DNA from: Bidens hawaiensis
Taxonomy: Eukaryota > Streptophyta > Magnoliopsida > Asterales > Asteraceae
Reading direction: 5' to 3'
Length of the DNA stretch: 64,000 nucleotides
NCBI GenBank assembly: GCA_021521415.1
Contig: JAIQDT010005792.1
Coordinates: forward strand, 1 to 64,000
The position numbers were made by a program, and so were the translations under genes. Position 1 is the stretch's first letter; each line of letters opens with the position of its first letter. This document shows positions 54,811-64,000 of the stretch, piece after piece. The notes under the pieces are model-generated. The model saw only the letters and a list, made by a program, of their open reading frames with translations, searched no databases and was not told the origin of the DNA.

Positions 54811-55348
54811 ACCCGGCTTCTCGATTAGGTGGAATACCTGGTAACTCATCGGGAAAGATGTACGAAAACTCGGTAACTATAGGTACATCTTTTATCTCTT
54901 TTGGTTTTGGTTCTTCGGTAATGTAGGCTATAAATGCTAAACAACCTTGGTATAGACATTTGTTAGATTTAATCATAGAAATTATTCTAACTTGACCAAC
55001 ATATTTATCTCCGGCTATTTGTATTGTTCGTTTATCATGAGATTGTAGTTCTATGATTTTTTTATTGCAAATGCTACGACATGGTTATCAGATAACCAGT
55101 CCATACCTAGAACTATGTCAAAACCGGCTAATGTCATGGGTAATAATTAAATGTGTATGACATAACCTGCTAACAAAATCTTTCCATTTTCTAAGGTTTC
55201 AGAAATCTTAACTATCTCTCCATTGGTCGTCTCAACGTTTAAAGTTTTACTCAATTTCGCTAGAGGTTCATTTAATAGACTACAGAAGTTATAATTTATT
55301 TAACTTTGGTTTGCACCTGAATCAAATAAAACTCTAGCATAAACGATA
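54811..55348 (-). pseudogene. Tekay protease
   Basis: RVLFDSGANQS at about 55305-55335 holds the DSG active site, followed by a stop. Further on, FDIVLGMDWLSDNHVV (near 55070-55130) is the typical second half of the retropepsin-like domain of chromoviruses. Broken by several stops. Confidence 0.8.
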
Positions 55349-56628
55349 TTAAATAAGAACGTACCGTGATGGTGTACGGTATGTCTGCAGCCTTCTTGGT
55401 GTCGAGGACAAAGACTCACGCAATTCATTTCTTTCTGTCATTCTTGGAGCACCTCCTCGAGCAACAAAATTTCTCTTTTTGGAGCATTCAAAACTAAGAT
55501 GCCCAGTTTCCTTGCAGTTGAAGCGAGTCATGGATTTCTTCCAGCAGTAAGCTACAACATGCGCAGACTTGTCGCACGAATCACATACTACAGAAGTAGA
55601 TGCTGCAAACCTACATCGACCGAAATGATGCCTCTTGCATATCTTGCACAATGGGTTATTAGAATTAAAGCCCCCTCTTCTTTTATCTGTCTCTTTTCCC
55701 TTAAAATGAGCATTCCCTTTTCCTCTCATGTCGCTTGTTGTGTCAACTTTCTTATCTTCTTCCTTGTTTCGGATAAGACCATTCATCAAATAACCTGCCA
55801 ATTCCATGGCGGAATCAGAAGTTTGTGGCAAGTGAGACCTCACCATGTCTCGTATTTCCCTAGGAAAACCCCAAATGTAACTGGTTACCTTGTTCGATTC
55901 CTGTGTCACCAACTGAGTTACGAGTCTACAATACTCTTGAAACTTAATATTGCAGTCTTTCGGGTTAGTTATGGCAACCTTGTCATTAAGGAACTTGGTT
56001 TGGATCATGTCCGTCTCATGCATCGGACAAATTTATGTAGCACCAATTCTTTAAACTCTTCCCATGCTAATTGATACATGGGCTCTCTCCCCTTCGACAT
56101 AATTAGATTGTTCCACCACTCTAATGCTTCACCTTTAAACATCTGAGAAATATACTGAATCTTTTCCTTCTCAGTATACGTGCTGATTATCACAATCGAT
56201 TCCATCTCTTCTAACCATCTTAAAGCAGCAATGGCGCCCTTGTCGCCATAAAATTCTTTCGGCCCATAAGTTTTGAAATCTTTAAAAAGACAAACTTCGA
56301 TCCTAAGCTTCTTTTTGAAATTTCAATTAAAGTTGCAACCAGTATTTGATCCTTGATCACTTTCCTCATCTTGGTGAGTAGGATTAGAATAAGTCTTGGT
56401 TTTAATGGTTTTGTTGGTTTGTATGGTCTTGTTGGATAGTTTGGTTTCACTTTTGCGAACTGAACCATCGTTCATAGCTTGAACTAGCAGGTTCATAGCT
56501 TGTGTTATCATTTCTTGCATTTTTATTATCAGATTCTCAAGAATCTCCTGAGCAGTTTTGGTTCTAGCCTGATTGCTTCTTTCATTAGAAGCTTCTTGGT
56601 TTTGTGAACGATTATTTTGGTTCGACAT
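55349..56628 (-). pseudogene. Tekay gag
   Basis: ATG at 56628 (MSNQNNRSQNQEAS). The capsid part has ISQMFKGEALEWWNN, YQLAWEEFKELVLHKF (56205-56005), FQEYCRLVTQLVTQES and YIWGFPREIRDMV. It ends with three knuckle-like motifs: CKICKRHHFGRC, CDSCDKSAHVVAYC (intact CX2CX4HX4C) and FNCKETGHLSFEC, whose first Cys is lost. Frame breaks near 56330 and 56020. Confidence 0.87.
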
Positions 56629-58110
56629 CTGAAATTATAAAGAATGGATTTAGAACCAAATATTTTTATTTATATACCGGTAGATAAAGTATCTTACAAA
56701 CCGGAATATTTTACAAAAACTAGCATATTTTACAAACGACTATAACTACTAGTCCTATTGATAGAGTATATTACAAGAGCTGACACAGAAACCAATGATA
56801 CAAACACAAACGATCAGAATTCCTAATATTTCATGTAATCCTCGATCATCTTCTTTATTTTATTACATTTCTGTAGTAATTTATTTCCAACTTTCTTCTT
56901 CTTGCCACTCTTAGTAGCAATCTTCTTCTTTAAGTCATCGGTTTCATGTAAGGCTCAATCAAGATGTTCTTCTTGAGATTGTGGCATGATATTCAGATAT
57001 CCATATTGTGGTGGTGGATCCCGGTATCCCATCGTAATGATATTTTCATGTATGGGGATGACGTTTCCTTGGATGGGTAATCAAAGAAAGCTTAGGCTGC
57101 TGCTTCCTGTTGTCTTACCTCATCTGCCTGTTCAGAAAAAGTGGGGACAACACCTTGAAAAGGAGGGAAAGTTGGGTGGGAACCTGATTTTAATACCTTG
57201 GATACATTGCACGTATAGGTCTTGAGGATCATAGCGTGGAGTCATGTGGAAGAAAAGATGTTGACAAGCTTCATTAGGTGGACAGTCACACCTTGAATTG
57301 GTTGGAGACTCTTCCCTTGGGGTGCTTAATTCTTTGGAGATTTCTTCATCTTCCTCCTCCGGATCTTCTTCTGATTCTTCCTCCATCCAAATCATCATCT
57401 TTGTTTAGATCCACATGTATTTTCACCTTTTCTTGAGGGTGCATCACCCTCATCTTACGTCTTCTCGATGAACCTTCTATAGAATCAGTGTTGGAATTTG
57501 TTGGGTTATAAGTTGGAGTTCCAAAATGCCACCTTCGTTGATCGGAATGACACTGCATCCAACTGGATGTGTCTTGCTCATATCCGGATTTGATAGGCTT
57601 ATCAACTTGAATTTCATTGGAAGGAAGATAGTCCGGAAAAAAGACGGATGATATCCGGGAGTTGGTGGATCACTTGGTTATGAATTGGCATTTGCTCCGT
57701 GCCGGGAAAGTAGACGGGTTGACTTCTATATGGAACTACGGGTATGATTGGACGGTCTTGGCTAAGGAAATCAACATAGTAATCATAACTTTCGTCTCCT
57801 TAGGAATCGTTGGTTCGGGCAGTCCGCCTCCCTACGTTCCTTGGCAAAGGTATCCATGTACTTCTTGAAAGACATCAATTTTGAATTTTAGAACGATGAG
57901 GGATAGAAAAGAATACTACCCTTCAATATAATATAATATAATATAATATAATATAATATAATATAATATAATATAATATAATATAATATAATATAATATA
58001 ATATAATATAATATAATATAATATAATATAATATAATATAATATAGCATTGAAACTTATCCCTTGATCAAAGCTTAGGTACGATTAAATACCTGATTCAC
58101 TAAGATTGAT
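56629..58110 (-). other. Tekay 5' leader
   Basis: Long region between gag and primer site. Two minus-strand frames (57558-57346 and 57398-57132) overlap in different frames and together give a basic, then Glu/Asp-rich protein-like stretch (MRVMHPQEKVKIHVDLNK; ESEEDPEEEDEEISKEL). This may be an upstream ORF or a decayed gag extension; I do not recognise it. The rest shows only the microsatellite at 57924-58045. Confidence 0.5.
57924..58045. repeat. AATAT pentanucleotide microsatellite, about 24 units
   Basis: Uninterrupted (AATAT)n in the Tekay leader, close to the primer site. Uniformity suggests recent slippage. Confidence 0.97.
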
Positions 58111-58123
58111 GGCTCTGATACCA
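58111..58123 (-). other. Primer binding site of the Tekay composite
   Basis: Plus strand GGCTCTGATACCA; TGGTATCAGAGCC on the minus strand, three bases from the LTR2 end. Initiator Met tRNA type. Confidence 0.94.
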
Positions 58124-59095
58124 ATATGTCACACCCCAACTTAGGCCTAGGGGTATGACCAATAGTTGATACCTATCTTGTAAATATATCAGAGTTTAAG
58201 GTTGTACAGCGTAAGCTTATAATTTAAATATTAATATATTCCAAAAAGACGGCAATTTAAACACCTGTTAGTTTGTTACAAAGTGTTTGAACATGAAAAA
58301 ACATTATTTACATTATTTTAATAATTAAACTGCGATTGAGCCACAGATCGTCTAACGGCTATAATCATATCCAAACATCTAATCTCAGTTACCTGAAAAA
58401 AAGTTATAAAATACGTCAGCAACGAATGTTGGTGAATATGCTGACACAAAATAGTTTGATACTTAATTATCCCCTCGAGACATTGTAGGCCTCGGCCCAA
58501 CGTGGCTTAGGAAAAAATCAAGTTCTAAAAGTCTAAATAACTATTACAAACTCCCGCTCAACTCGAAACCGCTCAGCGAACACCGCATCGTTCGAGATCG
58601 TATCCACTACCTATGTACATAAGATCATCCTCACTCGAACATCGTAGGTCCAGCCCAACGTGGCGGAGGCATAATCAAGCGTGGTGCGATGTGTGCCCAC
58701 CGTCTAACCACATATGAAAGGATCGAAACAAACGTATGAATAGCCTGGGGGCGAATGATTATCTTTGTTTATAACTTTTAGGGATACGTAATCCCATGTA
58801 ATCATTTTAATGACTCGATTTAATAAGTTGTAAAGAGTTGGACATATTCACCTTTGTTATGATAAGCGTATCCCACTGATTTAATCTTCCTGTTACCACG
58901 GACCTATAGTACGAGTATAATCTGTTATAAATACCAGATCAATGATCACCCTTTACACCTTTAGTCTATTCGCATATCTTTACCTTGATAATCATTTCTC
59001 TTTTTATAAAATACTTGAACTTTTAGTCCAAAACATTTATCAATTAAACACTACGTTTCTTAAAGAAATGTACATACCATGTTTCTTCTTTATTA

Positions 59096-59496
59096 GGCTA
59101 TACCCATTCACAATCTCACAATCTCAATCTCACATTATAAAATTAATTTCTCTCTCCTCAATCTACATAATTTAACACATCCCAATCTTTTACACACATT
59201 CACAACCCATCCCAAATTAAAAAAATATTTTTTTAACGAAATCTGTTTTTAATAAAATTTATGTTGAAATGTTCATAGATTTTTTTTAAGAAATATCGTG
59301 TACTTAATTATTTTTTTAGTTCGAATATTAAAAGTTAATAGAATAATTAAGTTATTGGGGGTTAGTTTGGAATGCAATCTGGGTTTGCTCCACCAACCCA
59401 GATTGTCAATCTAGATTGCTTTGTTTTCTTTTTTATTTTAATTTTTTTAACTTTGGGCCCACCAATCTCATTATGAGATTGTCAATGGGAGTAGTC
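59096..59496. mobile_element. Tourist/Harbinger-like MITE (401 bp)
   Basis: Starts GGCTATACCCATTCACAATC and ends GATTGTCAATGGGAGTAGTC; 19 of 23 terminal bases pair as inverted repeats. Flanked by TSD TTA (59093-59095, 59497-59499). Absent at the matching point of LTR1 (near 49755), where TTTCTTCTTT runs straight into CTTAAGAACC. AT-rich, no ORF. Confidence 0.9.
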
Positions 59497-59871
59497 TTAA
59501 GAACCATTGTAAAACTTTATTTATTAATAAAGAATTAATATTTTATCTATACCCTTATATTATGAAAATCATATTTCACTTATTTCATACTTAAGGTATA
59601 GACTATACCCTATACGAGGGTCTAAGCCAAATATAATAAAATAATCGAGTGGAACCCCTACCTTGTATGGCTTGTATTTCTTGAAATGCCTAAGCTTGGC
59701 ACGGGCAGCACTCCTACTTGTCGTCGGTATCGAGGGAATGAACTAATAACATTTATACACCTTGCACGTACTTCGAGAACAAATCGTTAGAACAGCGGAA
59801 TCGAGGCACGTATTTCGAGGAAAGTGGATGTAAAGTTGGATTTGGGATGCACAAAGCAGAGCTCGACACCC

Positions 59872-59881
59872 CTATTTATAG
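59872..59881 (-). promoter_or_regulatory. TATA box of Tekay LTR2
   Basis: CTATAAATAG on the minus strand, the same context as in LTR1. Confidence 0.8.
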
Positions 59882-59889
59882 GGCTGAGA

Positions 59890-60240
59890 TTGTGACCCAT
59901 CACGATAAACGATGGGCAAAAAAGGGAATCCATCTCGTATCGCGATGGATTGCTTAACCGCCTTTGAATATTACATTCCATCGCGTATCGCGATGGAACT
60001 TTGGTTAGCCCATCACGTATCGTGGCGCCGCCCACTAAGTCTTACTGGTCACCTATTAGACCTGCCACGTTTTGCCACGTGGTTGGACACGTGTCCAAGA
60101 TCACTTCGCCTAGTCATCACGTATAGCGATGACCCAAAGGTTAAATGATCGCGTATCGCGACACCGCCCATCCTGGGGAAATGTGATGTACCTATCGCGT
60201 ATCACGATGGGTTATCCATCACGTATCGCGATGGGTCATG
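59890..60240. repeat. CGCG-palindrome array of LTR2
   Basis: Words such as CCATCTCGTATCGCGATGG, CCATCGCGTATCGCGATGG and CCATCACGTATCGCGATGG at the same place relative to the TATA box as in LTR1. Individual copies decay independently in the two LTRs. Confidence 0.85.
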
Positions 60241-60759
60241 AAAACAAGAATTCCCATTTTCGTCCTTTAACTTTCATATCTTGTCACTTCCTGGTCTTGC
60301 TTCCACCTTCCAAAAACAATAAGGCGGCTCTCAAGCGGGCGAAGTGAAAAGTGCGCCATCAAAGCACCACATTTCGCCTATTGCCCTAGCCGGTTCCCGT
60401 GCGCGTCAGTTTCTTCGCACCCTCTGCTAGGACCACTGGTGCATGCATGTAAGAATATTACTTTGGAAACTCAACACCTTATAAAGAGCTTCCAAATATT
60501 TCTTACTTTCCATGTGGGTTGGAATTTATTTTCCTTATTTACACTCATGTGAAGGAGTCCCATTTTCTTCCTTCTTTTCAAGTGGGATGGAATCTTTTCC
60601 CCCATTTTTCTTAATATGGAATTCTTCTATCTTAATATATTCCATATATACCTTATTATTTCTTTACCATATTTATTATTAAAATATTTTTGGGTTCTTC
60701 TATTTTCAAAGTTTACATTTTTATCTTAAAATAAATATGGTATTTTTCAGGATGTTACA

Positions 60760-61753
60760 TCCTCCCCACCTTGAATGAATCTTGTCCTCGAGATTCGTTA
60801 AAATAGGTGCGGGTATTTCTTTCTCATCTCCGACTTCGATTCCCAAATAAATTATGGTCCTCTTCGGGAATTCCATCTTATTTTGACTAACTTTAGTTTT
60901 CGCCTTTTAAGTTTCTTAACTTTAAAATCTTCAACTTGTAGAGGTTATTCTACAAATTTCATTTTTCGTTGATCTTGACATCTCTTAAAGGCATAGCTAA
61001 AGTTTCTTCAGCCAGACACTTACGTAGGTTGGAAACATGGAACACGTTGTGTATTTCTTTCATTTCTTCGGGCAAACATAAGCGATAAGCTCTGGTTCCG
61101 ATTTGCTCAAACACTTCGAATGGTCCAACAAAAGGTGGACATAGTTTTCTTTTATTTCCGAATCTGACAACACCTTTCCAAGATGATACTTTCAATAACA
61201 CCTTATCGCCTACTTGAAATTCCAACGGCTTACGACGAATATCAGCATACTCTTTTGTCGATCTCTAGTCGTCTTAAGTCGCTCATTGATTTGTAACACT
61301 TTTTCCGTGGTTTCTTGGACTAGTTCGTGTCCATACATTTGGTTATTTCCAATTTCAGACCAACTTACCGGTGTTATACATTTTCTTCCATACAAATATT
61401 CGAACGGCGCGGTTTGAATACTTGCGTGATAACTGCTGTTATACGAGAATTCGATTAGGGGAAAATGATCGTCCCAACTTCCTCCTAAGTCAATCACACA
61501 AGATCGGAGCATATATTCAAGCGTTTGAATTGTTCTTTCACTCTGCCCGTCAGTTTGAGGATGATAAGTAGTGCTAACATTTAACTGAGTTCCTAATGCT
61601 TTTTGGAAACTATACCAAAAATGAGATGTAAATCTACTATCTCGATTGGTATGATAGATAATGGCACACCATGTAACGATGTTTTTTACGTATATTCATG
61701 CCAATCTATCCATAGAGTAAGACTCGTTGTTAGGTAAGAAATGAGCGGATTTG
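60760..61753 (-). pseudogene. Second internal copy of the Tekay composite: integrase end
   Basis: Begins with the polypurine tract (60760-60772). Frame 61225-60959: FQVGDKVLLKVSSWKGVVRF, GPFEVFEQIGTRAYRL, VFHVSNLRKCLAEE. Frame 61512-61210: LRSCVIDLGGSWDDHFPLIE, FEYLYGRKCITPVSWSEIG. Near 61540-61650 is the TDGQSE region in broken frame. Matches 51026-52021 of the first copy throughout and stops at the TIR element. Confidence 0.88.
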
Positions 61754-62003
61754 GGGTATGATTGGCAAGGAGCTTTTAGGAGCATCTAGTATCAAGCTTT
61801 TAAAAAAAAGCTCATATTCAATAAAAAGCTTTGTTTGGTTAAAGTAGCTTCAAACTTTTAGGTTGTTAGAAACGGCTCCATTTTTTAACGCTACTATTAC
61901 TAACGTTTGAGGAAAAGCTAGCTCCAAGCTTTTACATTTGAATTTACAAGTTTCGTACTTGAACTTCTATCAACTTTTGTTAATTTATATAATAGTTACA
62001 CAT
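61754..62003. mobile_element. Truncated copy of the TIR transposon
   Basis: Starts GGGTATGATTGGCAAGG at the same integrase codon as 52022 and matches its first 250 bases (AGCTTCAAGC and TTATATAATAGTTACACAT). It ends abruptly at 62003, where LTR sequence begins. The left flank TTG (61751-61753) is the better-kept TSD copy. Confidence 0.88.
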
Positions 62004-62625
62004 CGTATTTCGCGTATCATGTCTTGCGACACCACCCATCCTGGAGCAATGTCATGTACCCATAGCGTATCGCGATAGGTTATTCCTATGATCCATCACG
62101 TATCGTGATGGGTCTTGAAAACAAGAGTTTTCATTTTAGTCCTTTGACTTTCATATCTTGTCACTTCCTGGTCTCGCTTCCACTTTCCATAAACAATAAG
62201 GCGGCCCTCAAGCGGCGTGCGAAGTGCGCCATCAACGCGCCACATTGCGTCCATCGCCCGAAGCCGAGCGCGAGTGCTTCGCACCCTCCGTTAGGACCAC
62301 TAGTGCATGCATGGAATATAAGAATATTACTTGGAAACTCAACTCATTATAAAGAGTTTCCAAATATTTCCTACTTTCCATGTGGGATGGAATTTATCTT
62401 CCTTTTTATACCCTTGTGAAGGAGTTGCATTTTCTTCATTCTTTTCATGTGGGATGGAATCATTTCCTTCATTTTCTTGTTATGGAATTCTTCTAACTTA
62501 ATATCATCCATATATACCTTATTATTTCTTTGCCATATTTATTATTAAAATAATTTTGGGTTCTTCTGTTTTAAATGTTTACATTTTTAACCCAAAATAA
62601 ATATGGTATCTTTCGAGATGTTACA
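62004..62625 (-). repeat. LTR3 of the Tekay composite, truncated
   Basis: Matches the last 620 or so bases of LTR2 (from about 60140), including CACCCATCCTGG, the CGCG words and the ...GATGTTACA end, followed by TSD TATCC. The missing 5' three-quarters and most of the second internal region were lost in one deletion with its junction at 62003/62004. Confidence 0.9.
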
Positions 62626-62749
62626 TATCCCTAAAACTTAATTTAAACTTCATTTCATAAAAAGTCCTAAGATTACATTACTTGTCCTAAAAACACATAA
62701 AATAAAATCACATAAAAAAAACAAATAATCGTGCTAAGCCCGATAAATC

Positions 62750-63118
62750 CTAAAAACTAGACCTCAGCACAATCCCTTGAACCATCAACGAGCATATCAG
62801 CATATATGGGAGAAAGGGTCTCCAAAATCCCCTCCAGAGAGGTTCCCGCCAAAACAACCGTCTCCACCGAAAGGTGGTGGCGATGGCGACCCCCAACCGA
62901 ATAGTCTGAATTTGAATCTGCTGATTAATGTCACAAAGTTCAGCTTTCATCTCTTCCACTTTTTTCGTCAAAGCCAGGACTCAATTTTCATTTAAAACGA
63001 GCATGCCCGTGAGCTCTTTTTCCATTTCCTGGAGTTGAAGGATCATCTCCAGGTATATGTTTTTCTTCTTCATTGGAGTAGCGGCAGGGTTTCCGGCATT
63101 AGGATGTTCCAACGGCAT
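62750..63118 (-). pseudogene. Small coiled-coil ORF after Athila-like pol
   Basis: ATG at 63118 (MPLEHPNAGNPAATPMKKKN), a helical part YLEMILQLQEMEKELTG, a TGA at about 62994, then LTKKVEEMKAELCDINQQIQ and a Trp/Arg/Pro-rich tail. Resembles the 35365-35667 ORF in size and in having a short coiled coil. Product unrecognised. The stretch 62626-62749 has nothing visible. Confidence 0.5.
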
Positions 63119-63502
63119 TTCGGGAGGCTATTTAGTTGAGAGAAATATGGCTAGAAGGTTTGCAAAATTCTCAAGGAGGTGATGCAAATTTATAATATGC
63201 CAAATCATCTTAGCACGGCCGTGCCTTGCTAGGAACGGGCCATGTTGACAAGTTTTCTCTGGAGCTGGACCGTTTGAGCCGAAAACAGTGCCAGAAACTA
63301 TCACTGCAAGGAAATTGTAATGGGAGCGGCCGTGTTTAGTGGGGCACTACCATGCCTTCCTAAAAAAAATTATTTTTCTACAAAGCAGTAAAATCTATCC
63401 TAAACATGCTAAATTTTTGTCGGAGTCGATAGCTTGACTCCTGATTTTGCCATTTTATTTCACGGAATGGAGGCGTAATACCTCCATTTCACTTTCTACG
63501 GG
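63119..63502 (-). other. Athila-like spacer with GCACGGCCGTGC word
   Basis: Non-coding. Holds the 12-base palindrome GCACGGCCGTGC within AGCACGGCCGTGCCTTGC (63213-63230) and relatives GCGGCCGTGTTTAGTGGG and CTACCATGCCTTCC (63327-63360). Confidence 0.6.
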
Positions 63503-64000
63503 TTATCCTAAGTAAAGTTTAAGTCTATGACCGTTTAACTTAAAGCTATGTCCATCTTTTTCAGCAAGTTCAATGGATCCATTATCAAAAACTTCCTTAA
63601 CCGTAAAAGGACCGGACCATCTAGATTTAAACTTTCCAGGAAATAAACGAAGGCGAGAGTTATAAAGGAGTACGTGGTCGCCTTCTTTCGAATTATTTTC
63701 ACCTTTTAGCTATGCGCCATGAAGTCTCTTCATCCTTTCTTTGGAAATCCGTGAGTTTTCGTACGCTTGCATCCTTAATTCTTCCAACTCATGAAACTGC
63801 TTGACTCGATTCTCTCTTGTTAGTTTCATATCAAGATTGGCAATTTTAAGTGCCCAATATGCTTTATGTTCGAGTTCAACGGGAAGTTGACACACCTTTC
63901 CGTATACCAATTTGAATGGTGTTGTGCCTATCGGAGTCTTGTATGTAGTACAGAGCATCGCCTAATTTCTCCAACCCATCTTTGTGATTGTGACTCACAG
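63503..64000 (-). pseudogene. Athila/Tat-type integrase, C-terminal part
   Basis: TPFKLVYGKVCQLPVELEHK and AYWALKIANLDMKLTREN, then HELEELRMQAYENSRISKER: the block that marks integrases of the Athila/Tat branch. A TAG at 63710-63712 interrupts it. It continues [29 protein letters not shown] and [11 protein letters not shown] to the stop at 63503. The catalytic core lies beyond the window edge. Confidence 0.87.

Larger units (their letters stand above)
58127..60759 (-). repeat. LTR2 of the Tekay composite (2.63 kb with MITE)
   Basis: Runs TGTCACACCCCAAC to GGATGTTACA on the plus strand. The left neighbour is the primer site of the first internal copy, the right neighbour the polypurine tract of a second internal copy, so it serves both. 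Without the 404 bp of MITE and TSD it is 2,229 bp, against 2,242 for LTR1. Confidence 0.94.
36010..62625 (-). mobile_element. Tekay-like Gypsy composite with three LTRs
   Basis: Minus-strand chromovirus-type element flanked by a perfect TSD TATCC (36005-36009, 62626-62630). Structure left to right: LTR1 (36010-51025, split by Copia-3), a full internal region (51026-58126), LTR2 (58127-60759), a truncated second internal region (60760-62003) and a truncated LTR3 (62004-62625). One TSD around an LTR-INT-LTR-INT-LTR array points to unequal recombination at a single insertion, followed by a deletion. The RT, RNase H, integrase and C-terminal segment are Tekay/Del-like. No intact pol. Confidence 0.9.
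62626..64000 (-). mobile_element. Athila-like Gypsy element, right segment
   Basis: Resumes after the TSD TATCC. Contains a small helical ORF (62750-63118), a spacer and the end of pol (63503-64000), and continues past the window edge. Confidence 0.75.

Noticed and set aside
57132..57558. Host gene exon with an acidic protein
   Set aside because: Two overlapping frames inside a Tekay leader without splice context; more likely an upstream ORF or decayed gag extension.

Overview
The window is plant nuclear heterochromatin. I find no host gene, tRNA, rRNA or CRISPR array; almost every base belongs to LTR retrotransposons nested inside one another. The dominant Copia elements are SIRE/Maximus-like: initiator-Met tRNA primer site, long internal region, extra ORF after pol. 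The Gypsy elements have Tekay/Del-type chromovirus and Athila-type sequence. This mix fits a eudicot. The TGTCACACCCC and TGTAACACCCC LTR ends and the style of the Copia extra ORF remind me of Asteraceae, but that is an impression and was not tested.

Layout. The outermost layer is an Athila-like Gypsy element on the minus strand (33456-36009 and 62626-64000, running past the right edge). Into it went (i) Copia-1, minus strand, 3881-33455, whose left end is outside the window, and (ii) a Tekay-like Gypsy composite, minus strand, 36010-62625, flanked by TSD TATCC and carrying three LTRs. Copia-1 was in turn hit by a Tekay-like element with a 3.3-kb LTR (1-3880), by Copia-4 (8619-11051, TSD AAGTG, two LTRs in inverted orientation), and by Copia-2 (18756-30405, minus, TSD CTATC, 406-bp LTRs). 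Copia-3 (36622-49390, plus, TSD TATAC, 382-bp LTRs) sits in the left LTR of the Gypsy composite. A TIR transposon (52022-53012) lies in its integrase and a 401-bp MITE (59096-59496, TSD TTA) in its middle LTR.

The three Copia elements are separate subfamilies with the same plan: LTR, primer site, gag, a linker with a second zinc knuckle, protease, integrase, RT, RNase H, a 2-3.4 kb non-coding spacer, an env-position ORF, polypurine tract, LTR. All gag-pol genes are broken. The best-preserved frame is the env-position ORF of Copia-3, open for 817 codons.

The most interesting signal is non-coding. After pol, all three Copia subfamilies keep a spacer core of about 1.1 kb. It contains a module present twice per element, each copy with two short hairpins. 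Stem sequences differ between copies while pairing is kept, and several loops read CUUG or UUCG in the sense RNA. In all three elements the ATG of the env-position ORF lies exactly two bases after a CAG that looks like a splice acceptor. Each family also repeats its own short CpG-containing word in its LTR or leader and again before the env-position ORF. Together these suggest a spliced, RNA-structured expression unit for the extra ORF. The parts are seen in the sequence; the function is inferred.
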